Shown in pieces: positions 8,715 through 17,589 of a DNA stretch of 55,268 bases. Under the pieces are notes generated by a model. The model did not search any database. It saw only the letters and a list, made by a program, of their open reading frames with translations, and was not told where the DNA came from. Each line of letters starts with the position of its first letter. Position 1 is the stretch's first letter. Position numbers and translations under genes: made by a program. The DNA comes from Thiomargarita sp. (lineage in GTDB: Bacteria; Pseudomonadota; Gammaproteobacteria; Beggiatoales; Beggiatoaceae): NCBI GenBank assembly GCA_022729575.1, contig DZAL01000008.1, positions 1 through 55,268 of the forward strand, read 5' to 3'.

Positions 8715-8954
8715 AGATTTGACAACTTTCGAAAAGTTGTCAAATCTAATACAAGATTTGACAACTTTCGAAAAGTTGTCAAATCTAAACACCGGCCAAG
8801 ATTTGACAACTTTCGAAAAATTGTCAAATCTAATACAAGATTTGACAACTTTCGAAAAGTTGTCAAATCTAATACAAGATTTGACAACTTTCGAAAAGTT
8901 GTCAAATCTAAACACCGGCCAAGATTTGACAACTTTCGAAAAGTTGTCAAATCT
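8715..8954. repeat. PAL33 palindrome array, 6 copies
   Basis: Copies begin at 8715, 8754, 8799, 8838, 8877 and 8922, so steps are 39, 45, 39, 39 and 45 because two spacer types (aatacaa and aaacaccggcca) alternate. Each copy is arm AGATTTGACAACTTT, loop CGA, complementary arm. The array separates the ispB stop (8967) from the 5' side of tRNA-Pro. Reading frames through it are artefacts of the repeat. Confidence 0.95.
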
Positions 8955-8966
8955 AATACAATTAAA

Positions 8967-9938
8967 TTAATAACTACGATTCACCGAAAACTGGGCTAAA
9001 CTAGACAACGCTTCTTTGTAAGGCGACGGTGGTAATTTCTCTAAAGCAACTAAGGCTTTTTCCGCTTCTTGTCCAGCTATTTTCTTAGTATAGTGGATAG
9101 CTTGAGTAAATTCAATAGTTGCAATCACATCTTTAATATATTTTTTTCCACCATGAGTAATTGCTTCCCGTAATATTTTCTCTTGAGTAGGTGTACTATA
9201 TTTAAGGGCATAAATCAGAGGTAAGGTCGGCTTGCCTTCCGCTAAGTCATCCCCTACATTTTTTCCCATTTCTTCACTACTGGCACTATAGTCTAACACA
9301 TCATCAATTAATTGAAAAGCGGTGCCTAAGTGCGCTCCATAAGTAGCTAGAGCTTGTTCATATTCTAAGGGTTGTTGACTAATCACCGCACCTAATTGGG
9401 CGGCGGCTTCAAATAATTTAGCGGTTTTGGAGCGAATCACTTGTAAGTAACGCGCTTCTGTCGTATCAGGATCATGACAATTAAGCAATTGCAATACTTC
9501 GCCTTCTGCAATTACATTAGTGGCATTAGCTAAAATTTCCATTACTCGCATATTTTGTACTTCTACCATCATTTGAAAGGCCCGCGAGTATAGAAAATCT
9601 CCTACTAAGACGCTGGCTTCATTACCCCATATACTATTTGCTGTTTGTCGTCCACGCCGCAATTTAGAAGCGTCCACCACATCATCGTGGAGCAAAGTGG
9701 CGGTATGAATAAATTCTACTACCGCCGCTAACGTGAGATGATGTCCTCCTGAATAATGAAAACTTCGAGCACTTAAAAGCAACAAAATTGGGCGTAACCG
9801 TTTTCCGCCACTATTGATAATATAATGTCCCAGTTGATTAACCAGGGCAACTTCAGACTCTAAACGTTGACGAATCAAGGCATTGACTGCTTGCATGTCA
9901 TCATTGATTAAGGCTTGGATAGTGGCAATGTCCATCAT
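8967..9938 (-). CDS. ispB: Octaprenyl diphosphate synthase
   Basis: A trans-polyprenyl diphosphate synthase of about 324 residues that extends farnesyl diphosphate with isopentenyl diphosphate to make the ubiquinone (or menaquinone) side chain, acting at the cytosolic membrane face. Both aspartate-rich motifs are present: first LLHDDVVD and second LIDDVLDY, along with GGKRLRP near the N-terminus and KTAKLFEAAAQLG. Length and sequence track E. coli IspB closely. An upstream in-frame ATG (9956) is possible, but ATG 9938 matches the family start (MMDIATIQALINDDM) and has GGA about 7 bases upstream. The chain length of the product is inferred from similarity. Confidence 0.93.
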   Translation of the reverse strand: MMDIATIQALINDDMQAVNALIRQRLESEVALVNQLGHYIINSGGKRLRPILLLLSARSFHYSGGHHLTLAAVVEFIHTATLLHDDVVDASKLRRGRQTANSIWGNEASVLVGDFLYSRAFQMMVEVQNMRVMEILANATNVIAEGEVLQLLNCHDPDTTEARYLQVIRSKTAKLFEAAAQLGAVISQQPLEYEQALATYGAHLGTAFQLIDDVLDYSASSEEMGKNVGDDLAEGKPTLPLIYALKYSTPTQEKILREAITHGGKKYIKDVIATIEFTQAIHYTKKIAGQEAEKALVALEKLPPSPYKEALSSLAQFSVNRSY

Positions 9939-9972
9939 TTTTTGTTCCGGTGGCAATTATCAAAATATAGTG

Positions 9973-10044
9973 GTGGAGTCCAAGACCTGTCTTGGACTCC
10001 ACGCGGAGCGTGGGTTGGAGTCCAAGACAAGTCTTGGACTCCAC
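9973..10044. repeat. Two successive inverted repeats between nrdB and ispB
   Basis: Two hairpins, at 9973-10002 and 10014-10044, both have arms of the GGAGTCCAAGAC type and are separated by GCGGAGCGTGG. They lie between the nrdB stop and the ispB start and could end nrdB transcription or protect its 3' end. The arms match the inner repeats of type B elements. Confidence 0.75.
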
Positions 10045-10072
10045 GGGGCTAGGGGTGGTTGAATTACTTGCA

Positions 10073-11278
10073 TTAATCCCACTGTAATTGACTACCGGTC
10101 TGGTATTCCCGTACTCGTCCTTCAAAGAAATTAACTTCCTGATTTAGTTCATATTCACTAATCCAGGGCATCGGATGGTCTCGACTTGGGAATAAGAGTT
10201 TGAGTCTCAAATTTTTGCACACATTATTCGCCATAAATTTAGCAAATTCAATGTAGGTCCCCACCGACATGCCCAAAATACCGCCGTCTGGCAGCGAAGC
10301 ATGAGCATAAGCGGTTTCTAATTTCACTGCTTCATTGACAATAGCACGGGCCCGCTCCTGCATCTTCACTTCCCACAGTTTAGGATTTTCTTTGATGATT
10401 TGTCGAATCAACCACAACCCGTTGGTAGCGTGTAAATTTTCATCTCGCCAAATATAACTATATTGTTGAGCCGTATTCCGTAATTTACCCTTTCGCGCCA
10501 GGGCAAAAATTTGCGAAAAGCCTAGTGGAAAGAACAAATATTCAAAAACATAATAACTAATCAGGTCTTCCAATAAATAACGATTCGCTTCCATGGAACC
10601 TACTGGTGCCTCAGAATTGACCAAATTGTTGGTAAATTTCAGATTCCAATTGAGTTTATTGGTCAACTCTGGAATTTCCTGGTATAAACTAAAAATTTGT
10701 CCTTGTCCTTGCTCATCTAAACCAAAGGATTCCAAAATAAACAAATAGGATTCCAGATGATTCGACTCCTCAGCAATTTGCCAACGTAAATATTGCCGCA
10801 TTTCATTGGCGGTAATATGTTGCAGAATAGCATTATCCAAGTTGTCAGGGACCAAATTGTCACTGGCGGTTAAATAGGAAATGTTCGATTTAAACAACCA
10901 CATTTCAGCTTCAGTTAACTGAGAGATTTTCCATTGTAACTTGTCTTCACCCATGGGGATGTCATTGGGGACCCAATAATTTTTTCGTGCTAATAAAAAA
11001 CGGTCTCTGATTTCTTGATATTTTACCGGAATAGGTTGGCGTAAATCATAGCCGCGGCCACCGATAATTTTAATATCATCCGCTTGTGGACGTTTCACGC
11101 CAATGGTAATCGGGTCTAAACTACTGGAAATAGGCACTACCGTTTTTTCGATTTCAGGTATTACCACTATTGGGGCCGCAGTGTTAACCGTAAGTTTACT
11201 GCTGCGGCGTGAAGTGGAAGCAGTGACATATCCTCGAGAAACGTAACTTGAGGTGCCACTTTCTTCAAAATCTAACAT
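10073..11278 (-). CDS. nrdB: Class Ia ribonucleotide reductase, small (beta) subunit
   Basis: The R2 subunit holds the diiron centre and the tyrosyl radical passed to NrdA for reducing ribonucleotides. Visible iron and radical residues are E171 and H174 in EESNHLESY, with radical Tyr178 three residues after the second conserved spacing, as in E. coli E115-x2-H118-x3-Y122. A second E-x2-H occurs in WRDENLHATNG. The tyrosine supports class Ia rather than the Tyr-less subclass Ic. About 401 residues, with an N-terminal extension of roughly 50 residues rich in Ser/Thr/Val compared with E. coli. The start at 11278 is chosen because GGAG lies 10 bases upstream; the earlier in-frame codon has no such site. 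The C-terminus ends SQLQWD. nrdA lies upstream on the same strand, separated by a repeat element. Confidence 0.93.
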   Translation of the reverse strand: MLDFEESGTSSYVSRGYVTASTSRRSSKLTVNTAAPIVVIPEIEKTVVPISSSLDPITIGVKRPQADDIKIIGGRGYDLRQPIPVKYQEIRDRFLLARKNYWVPNDIPMGEDKLQWKISQLTEAEMWLFKSNISYLTASDNLVPDNLDNAILQHITANEMRQYLRWQIAEESNHLESYLFILESFGLDEQGQGQIFSLYQEIPELTNKLNWNLKFTNNLVNSEAPVGSMEANRYLLEDLISYYVFEYLFFPLGFSQIFALARKGKLRNTAQQYSYIWRDENLHATNGLWLIRQIIKENPKLWEVKMQERARAIVNEAVKLETAYAHASLPDGGILGMSVGTYIEFAKFMANNVCKNLRLKLLFPSRDHPMPWISEYELNQEVNFFEGRVREYQTGSQLQWD

Positions 11279-11313
11279 AATTCTTGGTCTCCTATACATT
11301 TAAGAATTACAAA

Positions 11314-11513
11314 CTCACCTTTCGCACCACCACCCCCAACCCCTCCTTAGTAAGGAGGGGAGAAAGAGGGATGGTCACTCCCCTCCTTAGTAAGGAGGGG
11401 AGAAAGAGGGATGGTCACTCCCCTCCTTACCAAGGAGGGGAGAAAGAGGGATGGTCACTCCCCTCCTTACCAAGGAGGGGTTGGGGGTGGTTGAGTTAAC
11501 CGTGCGTCAGGTT
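11314..11513. repeat. Type A miniature element with four tandem palindromes, between nrdA and nrdB
   Basis: GC-rich palindromes (CCCTCCTTAG/TAAGGAGGGG type) repeat four times at 11341, 11381, 11421 and 11461, an exact 40-bp period joined by agaaagagggatggtcact. The unit is bracketed by CCACCCCCAA on the left and TTGGGGGTGG, then GAGTTAACCGTGCGT, on the right, the ends of the type A family seen at 14803, 16922, 28076, 30818 and 45813. The internal tandem growth is peculiar to this copy. It interrupts the nrdA-nrdB transcription unit without touching either frame. Confidence 0.88.
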
Positions 11514-11522
11514 ACTTCATTA

Positions 11523-14381
11523 TTATTGACAAGCCTCACATTCTGGCTCATCAATCACACAAACCGGCACCGTGCTCGGTAGCAGAGTCGAAGGCTTATG
11601 GCGCACCGTACTTTTTTCTACATGGGTCGCCGCCATCGCTCGTAAATAATAAGTGGTCTTTAAGCCACGAATCCACGCCAGTTTATACAGACTATCTAAT
11701 TTTCGTCCCGATGGCTCGACCATGTACAAATTCAATGACTGACTTTGGTCGATCCATTTTTGTCGACGCGAGGCCGCCTCTACTAACCAGGACGGGTCGA
11801 TTTCAAAGGCCGTGGCATAAAGAATTTTTAACTCCTCTGGAATTCGATCAACATAACGGACACTGCCATCAAAATGTTTCAAGTCATTGACCATCACCTC
11901 ATCCCACAAGCCCAAGGCTTTGAGGTCATGGACTAAATATGGATTGATGACCGTAAATTCTCCTGATAAATTGGACTTCACAAACAAGTTTTGATACGTC
12001 GGCTCTATCGATTGGGTTATTCCACAAATATTACTAATGGTCGCGGTGGGCGCAATCGCCAGGCAATTAGAATTACGCATTCCAATTTGCTGCACTCGCG
12101 ATCGTAAACTCTCCCAATCTAGCGTGGCGGAAGTGGACATTTCCAAATGGCCACCTCGCGCGTTGGCCAACTGTTGAATACTATCAATTGGTAATATACC
12201 TTGACTCCATAAGGAGCCGTCAAAACTAGAATATCGACCACGCTCTTGTGCCAATTCAGTAGAGGCCAAAATTGCATAGTAACTAATAACTTCCATTGAG
12301 TTATCGGCAAATTCTAAAGCTGCTGGTGAGCAATAAGGCAATCGTAATTGATACAACGCATCTTGAAATCCCATCAATCCTAAACCTACTGGTCGATGGC
12401 GTAAATTAGAGGCTTTCGCTTTCGGCACCGAATAGTAATTAATGTCAATCACGTTATCCAACATTCTCATCCCAGTGCGAATAGTCTGTTGCAACTTCTC
12501 GGTATCTAACTGGCCTGCTTTAATATGCGCCGCTAAATTAACACTAGCTAAATTGCACACCGCAATCTCGTCAAAGGAGGTGTTTAAAGTGACCTCGGTG
12601 CAAAGATTAGAACTATGTACCACGCCTAAATGCGCTTGTGGATTACGTAGGTTACAAGGGTCCTTAAACGTAATCCAAGGATGACCGGTCTCAAATAACA
12701 TGGTTAACATTTTGCGCCATAATTCTACGGCCAATACTTGTTTCCAAACTTTGATCTTGCCTGCGGTCGCGGCTTGCTCATATTGCTGATAAGTTTCTTT
12801 AAAAGCCTGACCGTAACAGTCATGTAAGTTTGGCACTTCATTGGGTGAAAACAAGGTCCATGGTTTATTTTCATACACTCGTTCCATAAATAAATCCGGC
12901 ACCCAATTGGCCGTATTCATATCATGAGTGCGGCGCCGCTCATCACCTGTGTTTTTGCGTAATTCCAAAAATTCTTCAATATCAATATGCCAAGTTTCTA
13001 AATACGCACAACCAGAACCTCTTCTTTTACCGCCTTGATTGCAGGCCACGAGCGTATCATTGGCCACTTTGAGAAAAGGCACCACACCTTGTGATTTGCC
13101 ATTTGTGCCCTTAATATAAGCCCCCATTCCTCGGATATAGGTCCAGTCATTGCCCAGTCCACCGGCAAATTTAGAGAGCAACGCATTATTTTTAATCGCT
13201 TCAAAAATGCCTTCCAAATCATCTGGTACTGTCGTTAGATAACAACTTGACAATTGTGGTCGCAACGTGCCGGAATTAAACAAAGTGGGCGTACTACACA
13301 TAAAATCAAAGGACGATAACAAATGGTAAAATTCAATTGCTCGTGCTTCCTTTTCTGGCTCATTTAACGCTAAACCCATTGACACTCGCATAAAAAACGC
13401 CTGCGGTAATTCAAACCGAGTCCCTTCCCAATGTAAAAAATAGCGGTCATATAACGTTTGCAGTCCCAAATAAGTGAACTGAAAATCACGGTTAGCCACT
13501 AAAGCCTGACCCAACACCGATAAGTCAAAGTCGGTAGCCAACCTTGGGTCTAGTAATTCATAAGCTACCCCTTGTTGCACAAAGGCGGTAAAATACTGAG
13601 CATAGTAATTACTCATTTCTTGCGCCGTCGCATGAGAATGACTGAATTTGACAAAAGTTAATGCTTCATTTCGTAAATAATCTAATAACAAGCGAGCCGC
13701 CACGTAGGTGTAATTGGGTTCCCGTTCAATCAACACCCGAGTACTCATCACTAACGCTTGGTTAACCTCTTTTTCTAAAATACCATCAAATAAATTTTTT
13801 AAACTTTCCTCCACAATAAATTCTGGTTTCACTTCGGCTAATCCGTGACAGGCTTCGGCCACCAATACTCGTAACCGAGTTTCATCTAAGGGGAAAGATT
13901 CACCTAAACTATTGAGCACATGAATCACCGGTTGCTCTTTTTTTTCAGCACGTAATTGGGCATGTTCATCTCGATATACCACATAGGCCCGTGCTACTTT
14001 ATGCTCCCCAGCACGCATCAAGACTAATTCCACTTGGTCTTGAATCTCCTCAATATGTACCATCCCGGTTTCTTGTAAGCGACGACTGATACCTTTGACT
14101 ACTCCATCAGTGAGGTGACGCACCGTTTGATGAATACGGTTAGATTCTTTAGCGGCACCGCCTTCTACCGCCAAAAAGGCTTTGGTCAGCGCCGCCGCAA
14201 TTTTATTGGCATCAAACACGGTTAATTGACCATTCCGTCGAATAACACGATATTGATTCAGTGCAATATTTTCCCACTCGATAAAGCAGTTAACATTTTC
14301 GCGGGTCGTCATAACTTCAATTTTACTAGAATAATCAATGGGCTTATGAATTGGTATCTCGGACAGGGTTTCAATAGGCAT
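11523..14381 (-). CDS. nrdA: Class Ia ribonucleotide reductase, large (alpha) subunit
   Basis: The catalytic R1 subunit, 952 residues, reduces NDPs to dNDPs. An N-terminal ATP-cone (about residues 40-140, starting YRVIRRNGQLTVFDANKI) indicates dATP inhibition. The barrel carries the substrate cysteines and radical site (SSCYLTTVPDD and the NLCTEVTLN N-x-C-x-E motif, then CNLASVNL). The C-terminal CEAC pair (DEPECEACQ) is the re-reduction tail served by thioredoxin or glutaredoxin. It is longer than E. coli NrdA (about 760) because of an extended N-terminal region, possibly with a second cone-like segment at 140-220. GAGGAG 5 bases upstream supports ATG 14381. nrdB follows downstream after a repeat element. 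Confidence 0.95.
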   Translation of the reverse strand: MPIETLSEIPIHKPIDYSSKIEVMTTRENVNCFIEWENIALNQYRVIRRNGQLTVFDANKIAAALTKAFLAVEGGAAKESNRIHQTVRHLTDGVVKGISRRLQETGMVHIEEIQDQVELVLMRAGEHKVARAYVVYRDEHAQLRAEKKEQPVIHVLNSLGESFPLDETRLRVLVAEACHGLAEVKPEFIVEESLKNLFDGILEKEVNQALVMSTRVLIEREPNYTYVAARLLLDYLRNEALTFVKFSHSHATAQEMSNYYAQYFTAFVQQGVAYELLDPRLATDFDLSVLGQALVANRDFQFTYLGLQTLYDRYFLHWEGTRFELPQAFFMRVSMGLALNEPEKEARAIEFYHLLSSFDFMCSTPTLFNSGTLRPQLSSCYLTTVPDDLEGIFEAIKNNALLSKFAGGLGNDWTYIRGMGAYIKGTNGKSQGVVPFLKVANDTLVACNQGGKRRGSGCAYLETWHIDIEEFLELRKNTGDERRRTHDMNTANWVPDLFMERVYENKPWTLFSPNEVPNLHDCYGQAFKETYQQYEQAATAGKIKVWKQVLAVELWRKMLTMLFETGHPWITFKDPCNLRNPQAHLGVVHSSNLCTEVTLNTSFDEIAVCNLASVNLAAHIKAGQLDTEKLQQTIRTGMRMLDNVIDINYYSVPKAKASNLRHRPVGLGLMGFQDALYQLRLPYCSPAALEFADNSMEVISYYAILASTELAQERGRYSSFDGSLWSQGILPIDSIQQLANARGGHLEMSTSATLDWESLRSRVQQIGMRNSNCLAIAPTATISNICGITQSIEPTYQNLFVKSNLSGEFTVINPYLVHDLKALGLWDEVMVNDLKHFDGSVRYVDRIPEELKILYATAFEIDPSWLVEAASRRQKWIDQSQSLNLYMVEPSGRKLDSLYKLAWIRGLKTTYYLRAMAATHVEKSTVRHKPSTLLPSTVPVCVIDEPECEACQ

Positions 14382-14441
14382 GGCATCTCCTCAAAAAATT
14401 TCGACATTACCAAAGTGGGTATGGGTGTCTATAAGTGTTCA

Positions 14442-14470
14442 ATGATACCTTTAGATGATTCAATTAGCAA
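14442..14470 (-). promoter_or_regulatory. Candidate promoter of nrdA
   Basis: On the minus strand, TTGCTA (14470-14465) and TATCAT (14447-14442) are separated by 17 bases. The transcript would start near 14435, leaving a leader of about 54 bases to the nrdA ATG at 14381. The -10 matches five of six consensus positions. The surrounding DNA is AT-rich, so a chance match is possible. Confidence 0.4.
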
Positions 14471-14795
14471 ATGAATAACTTATTGATTTTAAATATTAAA
14501 ATTAATAATTCTCTGTTTAATCTAGGATTTTTTATTTTGCAAAGAAATATACTTAGAATTAAAGTTGTAAATTAATTTTTAATAAATACAATAAATTACA
14601 CAATGGGTTGTCAACTAAAGAAGTTCACTGCCTATTGACGTAATTCCCAATAAAAAGATTAGATTAAAGATATTTGAAATAAAAACTTGACAAAAATGTT
14701 GAACTGTAATATGAAGGTAACAATTCTTCATTAGGGTATAATATTGTTTTAGGGGTAATTGAATTATTTTAAATTAGAACTAATCTGGGAAGACA
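14471..14795. other. AT-rich intergenic stretch upstream of nrdA
   Basis: I see no coding region or stable RNA here. One plus-strand promoter-like pair exists (TTGACA 14687-14692, 17 bases, TATGAA 14710-14715), but it points into the repeat element at 14803 and no gene, so it may be chance in AT-rich sequence or the start of an unrecognised small RNA. Confidence 0.4.
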
Positions 14796-14802
14796 TAAGT
14801 AA

Positions 14803-15083
14803 TTCACCTTACGCACGGTTAACTCAACCACCCCCAGCCCCTCCTTGTTAAGGAGGGGAGTAGGCGCCAACTGAGTTGGCCTGGTGTACTCCCCTCCTTA
14901 GCAAGGAGGGGCTGGGGGTGGTTATGCGTCAATGTCATTAAGTTAAGCCGCGTTGGAGTCCAAACCTTCAGATTTGGACGAGACTGGTTAAGGTAAGACG
15001 GCGTTTCCAAAGCTGAAGCTTTGGACTCCAACGCCGTAACTTTAGCTTAACTTAATGGCATTGGTGGTTATGCGTAAGGTGAG
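14803..15083. mobile_element. Type A miniature element carrying a nested type B element
   Basis: Outer ends TTCACCTTACGCACGG and its inverted counterpart GCGTAAGGTGAG are flanked by the direct repeat TAAGTAA (14796-14802 and 15084-15090), a probable target duplication. Inside are two CCCCTCCTT/AAGGAGGGG palindromes. The right part is split by a 134-bp type B element (14930-15063), itself flanked by the 12-bp direct repeat GTGGTTATGCGT (14918-14929 and 15064-15075). The order of events is therefore A first, then B. No transposase is encoded, so both would have to be moved in trans. Confidence 0.85.
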
Positions 15084-15090
15084 TAAGTAA

Positions 15091-15208
15091 ACCGCACATA
15101 GGAGGTGAGGTGACACCAGTAATGGTAAGAGGGTAATTGGTGCCACACCAATGGAGAAACACTAGACTAGAGGCTTTAACCGAGGAGAGGGTTGGCCAAC
15201 TGTTAACT
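15091..15208. other. Unassigned intergenic DNA
   Basis: About 118 bases between the nested element and the tandem hairpins. It has no gene-like frame with a ribosome site and no repeat shared with the rest of the window. Confidence 0.4.
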
Positions 15209-15318
15209 TTGGCCAGTAGGGATAACACCCCTTCGAGGGGTGTTATCCCTCAGAACTTATTTAATTGGCCAGTAGGGATAACACCCCTTCGAGGGGTGTT
15301 ATCCCTCAGAACTTATTA
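15209..15318. repeat. Tandem duplicate of a GGGATAACACCCC hairpin
   Basis: Two copies of a roughly 55-bp unit each contain a near-perfect hairpin with arms AGGGATAACACCCCT, preceded by GGCCAGT and followed by CAGAACTTATT. The same hairpin forms the core of the type D elements at 37499 and 42713. It lies directly after the stop of the OsmC-like gene (15320) and may end its transcript. Confidence 0.8.
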
Positions 15319-15319
15319 A

Positions 15320-15721
15320 TTACTCTCCTTTTCGGGCCATAACCACCTCAATCTGTGGTGGTGCCATTAAAGTCCGTTTCACCGTGCATTCATTTATTGC
15401 GCGAACCAAAGCCGGCATATATTTTTCAGGAAAAGAGGCAGGTAGTTGCAAGTGAATAGTAATATTCTCCACCAGATGTTTCTCCTTATTCCAATCATTG
15501 CTCATCCGCAAACTGAGGTCTGCCGTGGGCAGATTACGCGATTGACAAAAACGCAGCACAAATACACCAGCACAAGTGGCCATGCTACTTAGAAAATAGG
15601 AAAACGGGTCTGGCACAGTTTCCTCTCCTCCTACTTCTTTCGCTTGGTCGGTATAAACGGTAAACTGTTTAAAATGAGCATTCACTTTTAAGCCATCGCC
15701 AAAACTAACATTAATTTCCAT
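15320..15721 (-). CDS. OsmC/Ohr-family protein
   Basis: A protein of about 133 residues of the OsmC fold (thiol-dependent hydroperoxide reductases and relatives, cytosolic homodimers). The two redox cysteines of the family are present, one in SSMATCAGVFVLRF and one in INECTVKRTL, and a conserved acidic stretch (GGEETVPDPFSYF) precedes the first. The start at 15721 is favoured because AGGA lies 6 bases upstream and the frame then begins MEINVSFGDG; the preceding in-frame codon adds seven residues without a ribosome site. Substrate is unknown; OsmC-like proteins with this sequence pattern are often annotated only to family level. It is followed by the hairpin pair at 15209-15318. Confidence 0.85.
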   Translation of the reverse strand: MEINVSFGDGLKVNAHFKQFTVYTDQAKEVGGEETVPDPFSYFLSSMATCAGVFVLRFCQSRNLPTADLSLRMSNDWNKEKHLVENITIHLQLPASFPEKYMPALVRAINECTVKRTLMAPPQIEVVMARKGE

Positions 15722-15782
15722 AAATTTTCCTAATAAAATCAAATAAGTTAACCTGAAAGCGGTAATTTTTTAATTGAATAAC

Positions 15783-16871
15783 TTACAATTTAGACCGCAA
15801 CACGCCTACTACTGCATCACCCATTTCACGGGTACTGACCACCGTATACGGACCTTTGCCTTGAATGTCCTTAGTCCGCAAACCATCACGTAATACCTGG
15901 CGCACCGCAAATTCCACTGAATCCGCCAAATCTGCACGTTGTAACGAATACCGCAACATCATGGCTACTGATAAAATCATGGCTAACGGGTTAGCCACCT
16001 GTTGCCCGGCAATATCAGGCGCAGAGCCGTGAATTGGCTCATACATACCTTTATTTTGAGCATCCAATGAAGCCGACGGTAACATGCCAATTGACCCCGT
16101 TAACATGGACGCTAAGTCGGATAAAATGTCACCAAATAAGTTAGTCGTGACCATCACATCAAACTGTTTCGGATAACGTACTAACTGCATGGCAGCATTA
16201 TCGACATACAGATGAGTCAACGTCACTTTCGGATAAGCCTTACCGACCCGGGTAACCACTTCGCGCCAAAGCTCCGTGGTCTCCAACACATTGGCTTTAT
16301 CGATGGAGCATAAACGTCCCTGTCGCAATTCCGCAGCTTCAAACGCGACTTTGGCAATTCGTTCAATTTCGCTTTCGCTATAGACCATGGTATTGATTCC
16401 CTGTTTCTCCCCAGAAGCAAGGATATGAATGCCTCGAGGATGTCCAAAATAAATATCGCCGGTCAACTCGCGCACGATTAAAAGATCTAAATTTTCCACC
16501 ACCTCTGGTTTGAGAGTAGAAGCATCGGCTAATTCTGGATATAAAATAGCGGGTCTCAAGTTAGCAAACAAACCTAAACCGGCGCGGATTCCTAATAAGC
16601 CTTTTTCTGGACGAATAGAAATATCCAACGGTTCCCATTTAGGGCCACCGACGGCGGCTAATAATACGGCATCGGCTCGTTTGGCTAAAGCTAACGTGTC
16701 AGCGGGTAACGGGACCCCGGTGGCATCAATCGCAGCACCGCCAATCAAGGCTTCTTCTAATTGCACGGCCAGGCCAAAAGAAATCTTTAAAGTGTCTAAT
16801 ACTTTAATGGCTTCGGCCATAATTTCAGGGCCGATACCATCGCCGGGTAATACTGCGATCATTTTAGTCAT
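15783..16871 (-). CDS. leuB: 3-isopropylmalate dehydrogenase
   Basis: Catalyses the NAD-dependent oxidative decarboxylation of 3-isopropylmalate in leucine synthesis. The protein of about 362 residues has the family start [14 protein letters not shown], the substrate arginines in the [16 protein letters not shown] region, the metal aspartates in [13 protein letters not shown], and the NAD-binding [12 protein letters not shown]. The length is that of bacterial LeuB. ATG 16871 (MTKMIAV) is chosen over 16877 because AGGA is 6 bases before it, whereas it directly touches the first ATG. The usual neighbours leuC and leuD are not adjacent in this window; the next gene on this strand upstream is polA beyond a repeat-rich gap. 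Confidence 0.94.
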   Translation of the reverse strand: MTKMIAVLPGDGIGPEIMAEAIKVLDTLKISFGLAVQLEEALIGGAAIDATGVPLPADTLALAKRADAVLLAAVGGPKWEPLDISIRPEKGLLGIRAGLGLFANLRPAILYPELADASTLKPEVVENLDLLIVRELTGDIYFGHPRGIHILASGEKQGINTMVYSESEIERIAKVAFEAAELRQGRLCSIDKANVLETTELWREVVTRVGKAYPKVTLTHLYVDNAAMQLVRYPKQFDVMVTTNLFGDILSDLASMLTGSIGMLPSASLDAQNKGMYEPIHGSAPDIAGQQVANPLAMILSVAMMLRYSLQRADLADSVEFAVRQVLRDGLRTKDIQGKGPYTVVSTREMGDAVVGVLRSKL

Positions 16872-16921
16872 AGTCATTCCTGTGGTTTGAAGTAATCATC
16901 GTAAAGTTAGATGTTGGATTA

Positions 16922-17055
16922 CTCACCTTACGTACAACCACCCCTAGCCCCTCCTTGCCAAGGCGGGGAATATCCCCTGCGAGGCCGGTGGTGCTTACTC
17001 CCCTCCTTACCAAGGAGGGGTAGGGGGTGGTTGAGTTAACCGTGCGTAAGGTGAG
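16922..17055. mobile_element. Type A miniature element upstream of leuB
   Basis: Terminal repeats CTCACCTTACG and CGTAAGGTGAG enclose two CTCCTT/AAGGNGGGG palindromes and the CCACCCC/GGGGTGG inner arms. The left end lacks the GGTTAACTCAA segment kept on the right, so this copy has a small internal deletion. It lies 50 bases upstream of the leuB start, between it and any promoter further out. Confidence 0.8.
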
Positions 17056-17201
17056 TTAGATTAATGTAATGTTTGATGAGAGAGAAGTCAATAGTTGATA
17101 ATTATTTTCAATAAACCAACTTGATTAGACTCCAAAACCAATTTTTGACCCTACTCTTTGAGTTACGAAAGTTTTCAAAATTCGAAATTTGCGAAAAATT
17201 G

Positions 17202-17443
17202 GGTAGTCCCTCCAAACCAATGGAGGTGTTAACATTCAATGAGTTATCAAAGCTCAAAGTTTCCTAAACCTTTGAGGTTTAGGAAACTTAGAATCGCCGA
17301 GGTTTCCTCAACCGGTGAGGTTTAGGAAACTTAGAATCGCCGAGGTTTCCTCAACCGGTGAGGTTTAGGAAACCTAAAACTGGTAAGGTTTAGGAAAGTT
17401 AGCACCTGGATTTTAATACCTCCATTAGTTGGTAGGGACTACC
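17202..17443. mobile_element. Type C miniature element
   Basis: Ends GGTAGTCCCTCCAAACCAAT and ATTAGTTGGTAGGGACTACC form inverted termini. The interior is a stack of short hairpins built from TTTCCTAAACC/GGTTTAGGAAA arms, with the segment taggaaacttagaatcgcc duplicated in this copy. Further copies are at 39755, 42306 and 42522. No open reading frame is inside. Confidence 0.82.
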
Positions 17444-17465
17444 AATGAGAGGGTACGGTTTGGGA

Positions 17466-17566
17466 CAATGCCATTAAATTAAGCCGGCCAAAAAAACCTT
17501 GAAGGTCTAAAACCAGACCTTCAAGGTTAAAACCAGACCGCGGGATTTCTTAACTTAACGGCATTG
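17466..17566. mobile_element. Type B miniature element (101-bp form)
   Basis: Ends CAATGCCATTAAATTAAG and CTTAACGGCATTG. It is flanked by the 11-bp direct repeat ACGGTTTGGGA (17455-17465 and 17567-17577). The interior has the hairpin CCTTGAAGGTCT/AGACCTTCAAGG shared with the copy at 28295, which has the same 101-bp length. The duplication shows that it inserted here as a unit. Confidence 0.88.
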
Positions 17567-17589
17567 ACGGTTTGGGAAACCTTGGCGGC

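Noticed and set aside
11284..11499. Plus-strand 71-residue protein in the nrdA-nrdB gap
   Set aside because: It is a translation of the type A element's 40-bp repeats.
14425..14440. NrdR box upstream of nrdA
   Set aside because: AACACTTATAGACA resembles half of the consensus, but the second half does not match and no second box at the usual spacing is seen.
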